Below are positions 8,549 through 17,736 of a stretch of 64,000 nucleotides of DNA, piece by piece. The notes under the pieces are model-generated. The model saw nothing but the letters and a program-made list of their open reading frames with translations. It was not told the origin of the DNA and did no database searches. Source of the DNA: Agrobacterium sp. AGB01. GTDB lineage: Bacteria; Pseudomonadota; Alphaproteobacteria; Rhizobiales; Rhizobiaceae. Both the position numbers and the translations under genes were made by a program. How positions within the stretch are numbered: position 1 is the first letter of the stretch; each line of letters opens with the position of its first letter. The stretch lies in the NCBI RefSeq assembly GCF_014851585.1, contig NZ_JACVAB010000001.1, forward strand, positions 434,001-498,000. The letters run 5' to 3'.

Positions 8549-8863
8549 TTGAAATCTTTGGCGAGAATCCTGAGTTTCGTGCTCCTATGTGTGGCCATTG
8601 TTGCGGGAACCTTTGATTCTATCCGCTCTGTGGCCACCTCTTCGGTTGATATGACCAGCACAATCGCTGCCTGGAAGGATATTTATCCGTCGTCGCTGAC
8701 CATGGCAGAAGGCACGGTGACGCACTATATTCACCCCGACGCCTGGGGATGGTTGGTAGCCTGGTTGAACAGTCTTCCTGCCTTCGCGCTGTTTCTTGCT
8801 TTGGCATTGCTGTTTTGGATGGTCGGTTATCGCAAACCGCAAATCCGCAGCCGCTTTGGCTGA
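8549..8863 (+). CDS. Small two-helix inner-membrane protein of unknown function
   Basis: A 104-residue protein with an N-terminal hydrophobic segment (residues 4-22), a polar middle (residues 23-70) with SSVDMTSTIAAWKDIYPSSL, and a second membrane segment at about residues 76-92 (LPAFALFLALALLFWMVGY), ending in a basic tail KPQIRSRFG. The only sensible start is TTG at 8549, supported by GAGG ten bases upstream. The middle part is probably periplasmic. No enzymatic motif is seen and I do not recognise a named family. It precedes msrA by about 70 bases and may share its transcript. Confidence 0.65.
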   Translation: MKSLARILSFVLLCVAIVAGTFDSIRSVATSSVDMTSTIAAWKDIYPSSLTMAEGTVTHYIHPDAWGWLVAWLNSLPAFALFLALALLFWMVGYRKPQIRSRFG

Positions 8864-8901
8864 CAGTCCCGCTCCACGCTGCATGTGAAACCTCAAGCAA
8901 A

Positions 8902-8917
8902 CGGATCGTTTGATCCG
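8902..8917. promoter_or_regulatory. Short dyad upstream of msrA
   Basis: CGGATC-gttt-GATCCG forms a six-base-pair stem 13 bases ahead of the msrA start. There is no T-run, so it is not a standard terminator. It could be an mRNA hairpin or a regulator site. Confidence 0.3.
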
Positions 8918-8930
8918 CTGGAGAAGAGAT

Positions 8931-9581
8931 ATGTTCACGTTCGATAGCTATGCATCGAAAACAACAATGCCGACGATTGATTCGGCCATGCCCGGCCGCG
9001 ACACGGTTATGCCGGTGCCGGAAACTCATTTCGTCAACGGTCATGCGCTGAAAGAACCATACCCTGAGGGGACGCAGGTTATTTATCTCGGCATGGGCTG
9101 CTTCTGGGGCGCTGAGCGTCTTTTCTGGAAAGTGCCCGGTGTCTGGGTAACGGCTGTTGGTTACTCCGGCGGTTTGACACCAAACCCGACCTATCAGGAA
9201 ACAACCACAGGCCGCACCGGTCATGCCGAAGTGGTAAAGGTTGTTTATGACCCGTCCGTCGTTCCGCTTTCCGCGCTGTTGAAGCTGTTTTTTGAAGAAC
9301 ATGATCCAACACAGGGCATGCGCCAGGGCAATGATATCGGCACGACCTATCGTTCGGTGATCTACGCCACAACGCAGGAACAACTGGATGAAGCGTTGCA
9401 TGCGCGCGACGTTTTCCAGCAAGCTTTGACGGATGCGAGAAAACCGGCGCCTATCACAACAGAGATAGAGCCACTAGAAACGTTTTATTACGCCGAGGAC
9501 TATCATCAGCAATATCTTGCTAAAAATCCCGGTGGATATTGCGGGCTTCGCGGCACTGGCGTCAGCTGCAATATCGGCTAG
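8931..9581 (+). CDS. msrA: Peptide methionine (S)-S-oxide reductase
   Basis: A 216-residue MsrA that reduces the S-epimer of methionine sulfoxide in proteins and free methionine, repairing oxidative damage in the cytoplasm. The active-site motif GMGCFWGAE is present with the nucleophilic Cys at residue 57. Other family blocks are [24 protein letters not shown] and [26 protein letters not shown] text (here TTYR). The C-terminus ends in Cys-Asn-Ile-Gly, giving a possible resolving cysteine, plus Cys in [10 protein letters not shown]. The ATG at 8931 follows GGAGAAGAGAT. An extended N-terminus of about 45 residues precedes the core, as in many rhizobial MsrA proteins. Confidence 0.95.
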   Translation: MFTFDSYASKTTMPTIDSAMPGRDTVMPVPETHFVNGHALKEPYPEGTQVIYLGMGCFWGAERLFWKVPGVWVTAVGYSGGLTPNPTYQETTTGRTGHAEVVKVVYDPSVVPLSALLKLFFEEHDPTQGMRQGNDIGTTYRSVIYATTQEQLDEALHARDVFQQALTDARKPAPITTEIEPLETFYYAEDYHQQYLAKNPGGYCGLRGTGVSCNIG

Positions 9582-9791
9582 TTTTTGATCAAAATGCCCG
9601 GCGGAAAGCTCAAAAAACAGACGTTTACGAGTTTTTCCACCGGGTAAAAAAACCGGATGAATTTTTCGTGCAGGCATGCAAGGATAAAAACAAGCACAGC
9701 CTCCAAAAAGGGCTGGCGGTTCCGCAGACATGCCTGTTAAGGGCTTGCGGGAGGACCTGATAAGATCAATTGCAACAACAGGGCTGCACGA

Positions 9792-10784
9792 ATGAAAAAA
9801 TCCATTTTGACTCTCTTCGCCATGGCTGCGATGTCTGCATCTGCATTGGCAGCAGATATCAAGCCGGCGCTGGTTTATGGTACCGGCGGTAAATTCGACA
9901 AATCCTTCAACGAAGCTGCCGCTGCCGGCGCTGAGAAGTTCAAGGCCGACACCGGCATCGAATTCCGCGATTTCGAGCCAACCAGCGACACGCAGGGTGA
10001 GCAGGCCATTCGCAACTTTGCAAGCAAGGGCTTCAACCCTGTTGTTGCCGTTTCCTTCGCATGGACATCAGCCATGGAGAAGGTTGCTGCAGAATATCCT
10101 GACACGAAGTTCGTGATCGTTGACTCCGTCGTCGAGCTGCCGAACGTCCGCTCGGTTGTCTACAAGGAAGAAGAAGGTTCTTACCTTGTGGGCCTGCTGG
10201 CCGGCATGGCCTCCAAGACCGGCAAGGTTGGCTTCATCGGTGGTATGGACATTCCGCTGATCCGCAAGTTCGGTTGCGGTTATGTGCAGGGTGCAAAGGC
10301 TGCCAACGACAAGATCGAAGTCTTCCAGAACATGACCGGTACCACCGGTGCTGCTTGGAACGACCCGGTTCGTGGTGGTGAATTGACCAAGAACCAGATC
10401 GACCAGGGTGCGGACGTCATCTACGCGGCAGCCGGTGCAACCGGTCTCGGCGTTCTCCAGACCGCTGCTGACAATGGCAAGTTCTCGATCGGTGTGGATT
10501 CCAACCAGAACCACCTGCATCCGGGTTCCGTGCTGACCTCAATGGTCAAGCGCGTCGATCTGGCCGTCTACAATGCTTACAAGGACACCCAGGACGACAA
10601 GTTCACCGGTGGTGTTCAGGCGCTCGGCGTTGCTCAAGACGGCGTCAGCTACGCGCTCGACAACGACAACAAGGCGCTCATCACGCCTGAAATGGTTGCG
10701 GCCGTTGACAAGGCAAAGGCTGACATCATTGCCGGTACCGTAAAGGTCCACGACTATATGTCGGATAACTCCTGCCCGAAATGA
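9792..10784 (+). CDS. BMP-family nucleoside ABC transporter, substrate-binding protein
   Basis: A 330-residue periplasmic binding protein of the BMP/PnrA/TmpC family, which binds purine and pyrimidine nucleosides. The signal peptide is clear: MKKS, then a hydrophobic stretch ending in ALAADIK (cleavage after about residue 20). Mature-protein landmarks include GGKFDKSFNEAAAAGAEKF, VVEEPNVRS-like text (VVELPNVRSVVYKEEEGSYL), LAGMASKTGKVGFIGG and VIYAAAGATGLGVLQTA. It is the first gene of an operon containing the ATPase, two permeases and four nucleoside-salvage enzymes, which strongly supports a nucleoside substrate. Confidence 0.93.
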   Translation: MKKSILTLFAMAAMSASALAADIKPALVYGTGGKFDKSFNEAAAAGAEKFKADTGIEFRDFEPTSDTQGEQAIRNFASKGFNPVVAVSFAWTSAMEKVAAEYPDTKFVIVDSVVELPNVRSVVYKEEEGSYLVGLLAGMASKTGKVGFIGGMDIPLIRKFGCGYVQGAKAANDKIEVFQNMTGTTGAAWNDPVRGGELTKNQIDQGADVIYAAAGATGLGVLQTAADNGKFSIGVDSNQNHLHPGSVLTSMVKRVDLAVYNAYKDTQDDKFTGGVQALGVAQDGVSYALDNDNKALITPEMVAAVDKAKADIIAGTVKVHDYMSDNSCPK

Positions 10785-10797
10785 TATGACATTTGAG

Positions 10798-10827
10798 GGG
10801 CGTATGGCTTTGTGCCATACGCCCTTT
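10798..10827 (+). terminator. Strong hairpin between binding-protein and ATPase genes
   Basis: An 11-bp perfect stem (GGGCGTATGGC, 10798-10808, with GCCATACGCCC, 10814-10824) and a five-base loop, followed by TTT. The T-tract is short, so this is probably a partial terminator or 3' mRNA stabiliser that lets the binding protein be made in excess of the membrane components. It lies 13 bases after the stop of the binding protein. Confidence 0.7.
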
Positions 10828-10855
10828 CCATATCCAGATTTGGAGATTTTCCGAT

Positions 10856-12367
10856 TTGAGCACGCAGCTTGCAATCGAACTTGTTGGCATCGATAAAAAA
10901 TTCGGCGCCGTTCACGCCAATAAAAACATCAATCTTGCCGTTGTCAAAGGATCCATCCACGGCATCATTGGTGAGAACGGTGCTGGCAAATCCACACTCA
11001 TGTCGATCCTCTATGGATTTTATCAGGCCGATTCCGGTGAGATAAAAATGAATGGAGCGCCGGTGTCCATCAAGGACAGCCAGGCTGCGATCAGTGCTGG
11101 AATTGGCATGGTGCACCAGCACTTCATGCTGGTTGAAAATTTTACCGTGCTTGAGAACGTTATTTTGGGAGCGGAAAGCGGAGCCCTGCTGAAGCAAGGC
11201 GTTAACGCAGCCCGCACGGAACTGAAACGTCTTGAGGCGGATTACGGTCTTGAAGTTGACCCCGATGCAGTAATCGAAGAACTGCCGGTGGGCCTTCAAC
11301 AGCGTGTTGAAATCCTCAAAGCCATGTATCGTGGCGCTGAAATCCTCATTCTCGATGAGCCGACCGGCGTGCTGACCCCGGCCGAGGCCGACCATCTTTT
11401 CAAGATTCTCGGCGTGCTGCGCGATCAGGGCAAAACCGTAATTCTCATCACCCACAAGCTGCGCGAAATCATGGCCATCACCGACACGGTATCCGTGATG
11501 CGCCGTGGCGAAATGGTCGCGACTCGCAAAACCGCTGAAACCTCGGTCGAGGAGCTGGCTGAACTGATGGTTGGTCGCCGCGTTCTGCTGCGTGTGGAAA
11601 AAGGCGAGGCATCTCCCGCTCAAACACTGATGTCGGTCCGCAACCTGACGGTCAAGGACAGCCGCGGTGTCGATATGGTCAAGAACGTATCCTTCGATGT
11701 TCGTGCTGGCGAAATTGTCGGCATCGCCGGTGTTGCCGGCAACGGCCAGTCGGAACTGCTCGAAGCAATAGCCGGCATTCGCAAACCGCATTCGGGAGAA
11801 ATCCTGTTTGATGGCAAGACGATCGACAAGGCCGATCCGGCGCTGCTACGCGATCTTGGCCTTGCCCATATTCCCGAAGACCGCCACCACATGGGTCTGG
11901 TGTTGAAGTTCGAGGAATATGAAAACTCCATCCTCGGTTACCACCGCGATGAGCGGTACGGCAAAGGCCCGTTCCTCAATCCCGAAGCCATGCGAAAGGA
12001 TGCCGAGGAGAAGATCGAAAAATACGATATTCGCCCACCGAATGCCCATTTGAAAACCGCGAATTTTTCCGGTGGCAACCAGCAGAAAATCGTCGTTGCG
12101 CGCGAAATCGAGCGCGACCCGAAGATGCTGATTATCGGTCAGCCGACCCGCGGTGTTGATATTGGTGCGATCGAATTCATTCATCGGCGCATCATTGAAA
12201 TGCGGGATGCCGGTAAGGCCATCCTTCTCGTTTCCGTGGAACTGGATGAAATACGCTCTCTCTCTGACCGGATCATCGTGATGTTCGATGGTCAGATCGT
12301 GGGAGAAAAAACGGCTGATGCCGAAGAACAGACACTTGGCCTGATGATGGCCGGCATCGCCGCATGA
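10856..12367 (+). CDS. Nucleoside ABC transporter, duplicated ATPase subunit
   Basis: A 503-residue protein with two ABC domains, as in NupA/YufO and the ribose transporter RbsA. First half: Walker A GENGAGKST, Q-loop MVHQHF, degenerate signature PVGLQQRVEILKA, Walker B EILILDEPTGVLTP. Second half: degenerate Walker A GVAGNGQSELLEA, signature NFSGGNQQKIVVA, and Walker B replaced by LIIGQPTRGVD. This asymmetry is normal for the family. I chose the TTG at 10856 (protein MSTQLAIELVG) because GGAG lies ten bases upstream and the sequence before it is the hairpin; a frame open from 10793 runs through that hairpin. It powers uptake with the two permeases downstream. Confidence 0.92.
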   Translation: MSTQLAIELVGIDKKFGAVHANKNINLAVVKGSIHGIIGENGAGKSTLMSILYGFYQADSGEIKMNGAPVSIKDSQAAISAGIGMVHQHFMLVENFTVLENVILGAESGALLKQGVNAARTELKRLEADYGLEVDPDAVIEELPVGLQQRVEILKAMYRGAEILILDEPTGVLTPAEADHLFKILGVLRDQGKTVILITHKLREIMAITDTVSVMRRGEMVATRKTAETSVEELAELMVGRRVLLRVEKGEASPAQTLMSVRNLTVKDSRGVDMVKNVSFDVRAGEIVGIAGVAGNGQSELLEAIAGIRKPHSGEILFDGKTIDKADPALLRDLGLAHIPEDRHHMGLVLKFEEYENSILGYHRDERYGKGPFLNPEAMRKDAEEKIEKYDIRPPNAHLKTANFSGGNQQKIVVAREIERDPKMLIIGQPTRGVDIGAIEFIHRRIIEMRDAGKAILLVSVELDEIRSLSDRIIVMFDGQIVGEKTADAEEQTLGLMMAGIAA

Positions 12368-12374
12368 GGGCCTT

Positions 12375-13478
12375 ATGAGCACTGCTTCCGTACCACTTCC
12401 GAATTGGATTTCTTACGGCCTCATGCCGTTGTTGAACATCATGACGGCTTTTCTGATCTCGGGCCTTGTTGTCTGGTCGATAGGTGAAGATCCGTTCGCC
12501 GCCCTTAATCTGCTGGTGCAGGGCGCGCTGGGCCGTGGTGATGCCATCGGTTTTACGCTGTTTTACACCACCAGCTTCATCTTCACCGGTCTTGCCGTGG
12601 CCGTTGCCTTTCATGCCGGTCTTTTCAACATCGGTGCTGAAGGTCAGGCCTATGTTGGCGGTCTGGGTGCGGCCATCGTTGCCATGTCTCTCGACCATTA
12701 TGTGCCGTGGTATGTAACGATGCCATTCGCCGTTATCGGCGCGGCATTGTTTGGTGCGGCCTGGGCATTCATCCCGGCTTGGCTACAGGCCAAGCGCGGC
12801 AGCCACGTGGTTATCACCACCATCATGTTCAACTTCATCGGTGCAGCCTTGATGGTCTACCTGCTGGTGAATGTGTTTATTGTTCCGGGCAAGATGGCGC
12901 CGGAAACCCGCACATTCCTGGCCGGTGGCCAACTGCCCAAGCTGGATTGGCTGATGGCAATCTTTGGCATGAAGCTCGGCCCGGCACCGTTTAACGTGTC
13001 GTTCCTGATTGCGCTGGTCATGTGTTTCCTTGTCTGGGTGCTGATCTGGCGCACCAAACTTGGCTATGAAATGCGCACGCTCGGTATCAGCCCTTCGGCA
13101 GCAGTCTATGCCGGCATCCCCTATGCACGTACGGTGATTATCGCCATGCTGATTTCCGGTGGACTGGCCGGCATGATGGCGCTGAACCCGGTCATGGGCG
13201 CCTCGGGACGTTTGCAGGTGGAATTTGTAGGTGGGGCGGGCTTTGTCGGCATCGCCGTTTCCCTGATGGGGCGCAGCCATCCGCTTGGCATTCTGTTTGC
13301 CGCGCTGCTGTTTGGCATTCTCTACCAGGGCGGTGCCGACCTGTCGTTTGAAATGCCGAATATCACCCGCGAAATGATCGTTGTGATCCAGGGTCTGGTG
13401 ATCCTGTTTGCCGGTGCACTTGAATATATGTACCGCCCCGCGCTGGTGCGCATCTACCAGCAATTTACGAAAGGGTGA
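12375..13478 (+). CDS. Nucleoside ABC transporter, permease subunit 1
   Basis: A 367-residue inner-membrane permease of the BPD_transp_2 (branched-chain amino acid/ribose type) family. Nine or so hydrophobic segments are visible. The family block FNIGAEGQAYVGGLGAA is at about residue 80, and the coupling-like segment LRTLGISPSAAVYAGIP (here preceded by YEM) is at about residue 235. It starts with ATG eight bases after the ATPase stop, with GAGGG as ribosome-binding site. It pairs with the next gene to form the membrane channel of the BMP-type importer. Confidence 0.9.
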   Translation: MSTASVPLPNWISYGLMPLLNIMTAFLISGLVVWSIGEDPFAALNLLVQGALGRGDAIGFTLFYTTSFIFTGLAVAVAFHAGLFNIGAEGQAYVGGLGAAIVAMSLDHYVPWYVTMPFAVIGAALFGAAWAFIPAWLQAKRGSHVVITTIMFNFIGAALMVYLLVNVFIVPGKMAPETRTFLAGGQLPKLDWLMAIFGMKLGPAPFNVSFLIALVMCFLVWVLIWRTKLGYEMRTLGISPSAAVYAGIPYARTVIIAMLISGGLAGMMALNPVMGASGRLQVEFVGGAGFVGIAVSLMGRSHPLGILFAALLFGILYQGGADLSFEMPNITREMIVVIQGLVILFAGALEYMYRPALVRIYQQFTKG

Positions 13479-13484
13479 GAAACC

Positions 13485-14456
13485 ATGGATTTTTTCGATA
13501 TCGTCGTCAGCATTCTTGGTTCGACCGTTCGTTTGACAATTCCGCTGCTGTTTACAGCGCTTGCCGGTCTGTTTTCGGAACGTGCCGGGGTGTTTGATAT
13601 CGGCCTTGAAGGCAAGATGCTGGCTGCGGCCTTTGCGTCGGCCTGTGTGGCCTATGTCACGGCCAACCCGTGGCTTGGCTTGTTTGCCGGTATTGCCGTT
13701 TCGATCCTGTTCTCGCTGACCCACGGTTTTGCCGTGATTACCAATCGTGGCAACCAGATCGTATCCGGCGTGGCGCTGAACTTCATTGCAGCGGGTCTAA
13801 CGGTGGTGCTGGGGCAGGCATGGTTCGGGCAGGGCGGTCGTACGCCGCAGCTGGCGGGTGGCGGCCGTTTCACCCCCATTACCTTGCCGGGCGTGGATCT
13901 GGTCAGGGACATTCCATTTATCGGGCCGCTCTATGCCAATGTGATTTCCGGCCACAATATCCTGACTTATCTCGCTTTCCTCGCCGTACCACTGTCGTGG
14001 TGGGTGCTTTACCGCACACGGTTTGGCCTGCGTCTGCGCGCGGTGGGTGAAAATCCCGGCGCCGTCGACACCGCAGGTATTTCCGTTACATGGATGCGTT
14101 ATCGTGCGGTGATCGTTGCCGGCTTCCTGTGCGGCTTTTCGGGCGCCTATCTGGCAATTGCGCAGTCGGCTGCGTTCATTGCCAATATGTCGGCGGGTAA
14201 AGGTTACATCGCGCTTGCCGCCCTGATCTTTGCGAAATGGAAGCCTGTTCCTGTCATGTTTGCATGTCTGTTGTTCGGTTTCCTGGATGCAGTTGCCAAC
14301 TTCATGCAGGGCAAATCCGTGCCGCTGATCGGTGAAGTACCAGTACAGATATTCCAGGCACTGCCGTATATTCTGACCTGCGTCCTGCTGGCCGGGTTTA
14401 TTGGTGTCGCAAAACCGCCGAAGGCCGGTGGTGTTGCCTATTCGAAGGAACGCTGA
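13485..14456 (+). CDS. Nucleoside ABC transporter, permease subunit 2
   Basis: A 323-residue inner-membrane permease of the same family as its neighbour. The block FDIGLEGKMLAAAFASA near residue 36 matches the FNIG-E-GQ block of the first permease. LRAVGENPGAVDTAGIS near residue 185 is the cytoplasmic coupling segment. It starts with ATG six bases after the preceding stop and ends two bases before the cdd start, so transporter and salvage enzymes are tightly coupled. Confidence 0.9.
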   Translation: MDFFDIVVSILGSTVRLTIPLLFTALAGLFSERAGVFDIGLEGKMLAAAFASACVAYVTANPWLGLFAGIAVSILFSLTHGFAVITNRGNQIVSGVALNFIAAGLTVVLGQAWFGQGGRTPQLAGGGRFTPITLPGVDLVRDIPFIGPLYANVISGHNILTYLAFLAVPLSWWVLYRTRFGLRLRAVGENPGAVDTAGISVTWMRYRAVIVAGFLCGFSGAYLAIAQSAAFIANMSAGKGYIALAALIFAKWKPVPVMFACLLFGFLDAVANFMQGKSVPLIGEVPVQIFQALPYILTCVLLAGFIGVAKPPKAGGVAYSKER

Positions 14457-14458
14457 AC

Positions 14459-14848
14459 ATGTCTCACGATCTTTTTGAAGCCGCGCGCGATGCCATGTCA
14501 TTTGCCCATGCTCCCTATTCGAAGTTCCCTGTCGGCGCGGCTATCCGCGCCGAGGACGGGCGGATCTACAAGGGCGCCAACATCGAGAACCTGTCCTTCC
14601 CGCAGGGCTGGTGTGCCGAGCCTAGCGCCATCAGCGCCATGATCATGGGCGGAGCCAAGCAGATCAAGGAAATCGCCGTGATTGCCGAAAAGCTGGCGCT
14701 CTGCCCGCCCTGTGGTGGCTGCCGTCAGAAAATTGCGGAATTCGCCAACGCAGACACCAAGGTCTATCTTTGCGATGAGACCGGCGTTCAGAAGGTCATG
14801 TCGATGGATGAACTTTTGCCCTTCAGCTTCAAGACCGAGCTGCCTTGA
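14459..14848 (+). CDS. cdd: Cytidine deaminase
   Basis: A 129-residue homotetramer-type cytidine deaminase that converts cytidine and deoxycytidine to uridine and deoxyuridine. The zinc site is intact: WCAEPSAI (the C-A-E variant supplying one Cys and the catalytic Glu) and PPCGGCRQ (two Cys). The N-terminal block AHAPYSKFPVGAAIRAEDG is typical. Its stop overlaps the next start by one base (TGATG). Confidence 0.93.
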   Translation: MSHDLFEAARDAMSFAHAPYSKFPVGAAIRAEDGRIYKGANIENLSFPQGWCAEPSAISAMIMGGAKQIKEIAVIAEKLALCPPCGGCRQKIAEFANADTKVYLCDETGVQKVMSMDELLPFSFKTELP

Positions 14849-15648
14849 TGTCACAAGCTATTTTCGATCTGCTGGTAGATCGTTTGCAAGGCATGATGCC
14901 GCGCGTCGCCATCGTGCTGGGCTCCGGCCTTGGTTCGCTGGTTGAAGAATTGACCGATGCGGTTCGGATCCCGTTTTCAGAACTGCCGGATTTTCCGGCA
15001 AGCGGCGTTTCCGGTCATGCCGGTGAGCTGGTTGCCGGTTACCTCGGTGGCGAACCGGTCATCATGCTGTCTGGCCGCGTGCATTATTATGAAAAAGGCG
15101 ACGCCGCTGCCATGCGCGTTCCGATCGAGGCGCTGGCCGGTCTTGGCGTGCAATCGCTGATCCTGACCAATTCGGCCGGGTCGCTGCGTGAAGATATGCC
15201 GCCCGGCTCGGTGATGCAGATCGTCGACCACATCAACTATTCTGGCATGAACCCGCTGATCGGTGAGGAAAGTGATCGCCGTTTCGTGGGCATGACCACC
15301 GCCTATGATGCGGAAATGGCCGTTGCGATGCGCAATGCTGCCATTCGCGCTGGTGTGCCCATGTTGAGCGGCGTCTACATGTGGTTTTCCGGTCCAAGCT
15401 TTGAGACACCCGCCGAAATCCGGATGGCGCGCATTCTCGGTGCAGATGCCGTTGGCATGTCCACCGTGCCGGAAGTCATTCTTGCCAGATTCTTTGGCAT
15501 GCGCGTTGCCGCTGCATCGGTTATTACCAATTACGGTGCAGGCATGACAGGGGCTGAACTCAGCCACGAAGAAACCAAGGACATGGCACCGATCGGTGGA
15601 AAGCGCCTTGCTGCTATCGTGCGCGAAATGATTTCAGGAGGAGAATAA
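14848..15648 (+). CDS. punA: Purine nucleoside phosphorylase (trimeric, PNP-I type)
   Basis: A 266-residue enzyme that phosphorolyses inosine and guanosine and their deoxy forms to base plus (deoxy)ribose-1-phosphate. Motifs of the trimeric class are present: VLGSGLGSL (phosphate loop), LSGRVHYYE, LTNSAGSL, MWFSGPSFETPAEIRM, and DAVGMSTVPE. The length is usual for the class. The ATG at 14848 overlaps the cdd stop; a TTG one codon earlier is less likely. The product feeds deoB and then deoC. Confidence 0.93.
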   Translation: MSQAIFDLLVDRLQGMMPRVAIVLGSGLGSLVEELTDAVRIPFSELPDFPASGVSGHAGELVAGYLGGEPVIMLSGRVHYYEKGDAAAMRVPIEALAGLGVQSLILTNSAGSLREDMPPGSVMQIVDHINYSGMNPLIGEESDRRFVGMTTAYDAEMAVAMRNAAIRAGVPMLSGVYMWFSGPSFETPAEIRMARILGADAVGMSTVPEVILARFFGMRVAAASVITNYGAGMTGAELSHEETKDMAPIGGKRLAAIVREMISGGE

Positions 15649-15649
15649 C

Positions 15650-16423
15650 ATGGAACTCCAGAGCTCTCGCGAAGCTGCGGCTCTCGCATTGTCACTGCTT
15701 GACCTCACCAACCTGAATGATGACTGCACGCCTGAACAGATTGCCGCACTGATCAATCGTGCGCAGACCTCCTATGGCAACACGGCTGCGATCTGCATAT
15801 GGCCACGTTATGTTGCACAGGCGCGGGCCGCATTCGGCTCAAACCACAGCTTGAAAATCGCGACAGTTGTTAATTTTCCGTCGGGTGATCTCGACGTTGC
15901 AACAGTGGTCACGGAAACCGAACGTGCGGTTGCCGATGGTGCCGACGAGATCGATCTGGTGATTCCATACAAAAAACTGCTGGCCGGAGATGAGGCTGCC
16001 GTTTCGGAAATGGTCACTGCCGTCCGCAAGGTCTGCCCGGCACCTGTTCTGCTGAAGGTCATTCTGGAAAGCGGGGAAATCAAGGATCGCGTTCTTATTC
16101 GCCGCGCTTCTGAAATTTCCATCGCCGAAGGTGCAGACTTCATCAAGACCTCCACTGGAAAAGTGTCCACCAATGCCACGTTGGAGGCGGCAGACATCAT
16201 GTTGCAGGCCATCCGCGACAGCAAACAGAAGGTCGGTTTCAAGCCATCGGGTGGTATTTCCAGCGTCGACGATGCAACACTTTACCTGCGATTAGCTGAA
16301 ACGATCATGCAGCCAAATTGGGCCATGCCATCCACCTTCCGTTTTGGTGCCTCCAGCCTGCTGGATGACATCTTGAACGTGCTGGGTGGCGGCACATCGG
16401 CCAAAGTTTCCAACGGATACTGA
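15650..16423 (+). CDS. deoC: Deoxyribose-phosphate aldolase
   Basis: A 257-residue class I aldolase that cleaves 2-deoxyribose-5-phosphate to glyceraldehyde-3-phosphate and acetaldehyde. Blocks are ADEIDLVIPYKKLLAGDE, VLLKVILESGEI, ADFIKTSTGK (with the Schiff-base lysine) and VGFKPSGGI (second active-site lysine), and RFGASSLLDDIL at the C-terminus. It resembles the longer E. coli-type DeoC rather than the roughly 220-residue form. GGAGG lies upstream of the ATG. The stop overlaps the deoA start by one base. Confidence 0.94.
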   Translation: MELQSSREAAALALSLLDLTNLNDDCTPEQIAALINRAQTSYGNTAAICIWPRYVAQARAAFGSNHSLKIATVVNFPSGDLDVATVVTETERAVADGADEIDLVIPYKKLLAGDEAAVSEMVTAVRKVCPAPVLLKVILESGEIKDRVLIRRASEISIAEGADFIKTSTGKVSTNATLEAADIMLQAIRDSKQKVGFKPSGGISSVDDATLYLRLAETIMQPNWAMPSTFRFGASSLLDDILNVLGGGTSAKVSNGY

Positions 16424-17736
16424 TGTTGCTGCCACAAGAAATCATCCGCCGCAAACGTGATGGGGAAATTCTGGACGCTGCAGACATAGCAGCGTTTATC
16501 GATGGTTTGGCCAAAGAGAGAATTTCTGAAGGCCAGGCGGCCGCATTTGCCATGGCTGTCTATTTCAACGGCATGACCCGTGATGAAACCGTCGCCCTGA
16601 CACTGGCCATGCGCGACAGCGGTGATGTGTTGGACTGGAGCGATATCGGCCTGCCGATTGCTGATAAACACTCGACCGGTGGTGTCGGTGACAATGTCTC
16701 CTTGATGTTGGCTCCCATTGTTGCGGCCTGTGGTGTCGCCGTGCCGATGATATCAGGTCGTGGTCTTGGCCATACCGGTGGTACGCTGGACAAGCTGGAA
16801 TCGATACCGGGCTATAATATCGCCCCGGACGCTGCGCTGTTTCGTGATGTGTTGCGACAGGCAGGCTGCGCCATCATTGGCCAGACGGCCAATCTCGCGC
16901 CGGCGGACCGGCGACTTTACGCCATCAGGGACATTACCGCGACCGTTGAATCTGTGCCGCTGATTACGGCTTCTATCCTGTCAAAAAAACTAGCGGCTGG
17001 TCTGCAATCCCTCGTTCTTGACGTGAAGATCGGCAACGGCGCCTTCATGCAAAACAAGCAGGATGCGGAAACATTGGCCCGCTCGCTGGTCGAGGTCGCC
17101 AATGGTGCAGGCGTCAAGACATCCGCCTTGATCACCGACATGAACCAGCCGTTGGCCGATGCGGCCGGCAATACGCTGGAAATCATCAACTGCCTCGACT
17201 TTCTTGCCGGCAAAAAAGCGGGCACCCGGCTTGAGCGGGTGGTAATGGCCTTAGCTGCCGAAATGCTGTTGCAGGCCGGTGTGGCCTCTGGTGTTGCCGA
17301 TGCCCATGATCAGGCCATGCATGCCCTGTCGTCCGGTCGGGCCTTGGAACATTTCGCGCGGATGGTCACCTTGCTTGGCGGGCCGGCTGATTTTGTCGAA
17401 CGCTCTGGCGAATATCTTGTTGCAGCGCCTGTCGTTCATCCGGTTCTGGCGAAAGACAGCGGTTGGCTCGCCGCCTGTGAAACCCGTGAGATCGGCATGG
17501 CCGTGGTCGAACTCGGTGGTGGCCGTGTCGCCGCAACAGACACGATCGACCATCGTGTTGGACTGTCCGCCATTAAGCCGCTGGGAAGCCGCGTTGAAGC
17601 GGGTGACGAAATTGCGTGTGTTCATGCCGCTGACCAAGATCAGGCACGCAATATGGCGCAGAAACTGGCTGGTCTTCATACGATCAGTGATGAAAAGCCG
17701 GAACCAACGAACGAAATCGTGGCACGCATTACCTGA
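16423..17736 (+). CDS. deoA: Thymidine phosphorylase
   Basis: A 437-residue enzyme that converts thymidine plus phosphate to thymine and 2-deoxyribose-1-phosphate. Characteristic text is DKHSTGGVGDNVS, SGRGLGHTGGTLDKLESIPG, ILSKKLAAGLQSLVLDVKIGNGAFM and the C-terminal DHRVGLSAIKPLGSRVEAGDEI lobe. Length is normal. It is the last gene of the rightward operon. Its final eight bases overlap the convergent protease gene, and I saw no terminator in that junction. Confidence 0.95.
   Translation: MLLPQEIIRRKRDGEILDAADIAAFIDGLAKERISEGQAAAFAMAVYFNGMTRDETVALTLAMRDSGDVLDWSDIGLPIADKHSTGGVGDNVSLMLAPIVAACGVAVPMISGRGLGHTGGTLDKLESIPGYNIAPDAALFRDVLRQAGCAIIGQTANLAPADRRLYAIRDITATVESVPLITASILSKKLAAGLQSLVLDVKIGNGAFMQNKQDAETLARSLVEVANGAGVKTSALITDMNQPLADAAGNTLEIINCLDFLAGKKAGTRLERVVMALAAEMLLQAGVASGVADAHDQAMHALSSGRALEHFARMVTLLGGPADFVERSGEYLVAAPVVHPVLAKDSGWLAACETREIGMAVVELGGGRVAATDTIDHRVGLSAIKPLGSRVEAGDEIACVHAADQDQARNMAQKLAGLHTISDEKPEPTNEIVARIT

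Noticed and set aside
9582..9791. Riboswitch upstream of the nucleoside transporter
   Set aside because: A purine-type aptamer core was looked for because of the pathway, but no three-way-junction pattern was recognised. The CCGG repeats near 9640-9660 give only four-base stems.
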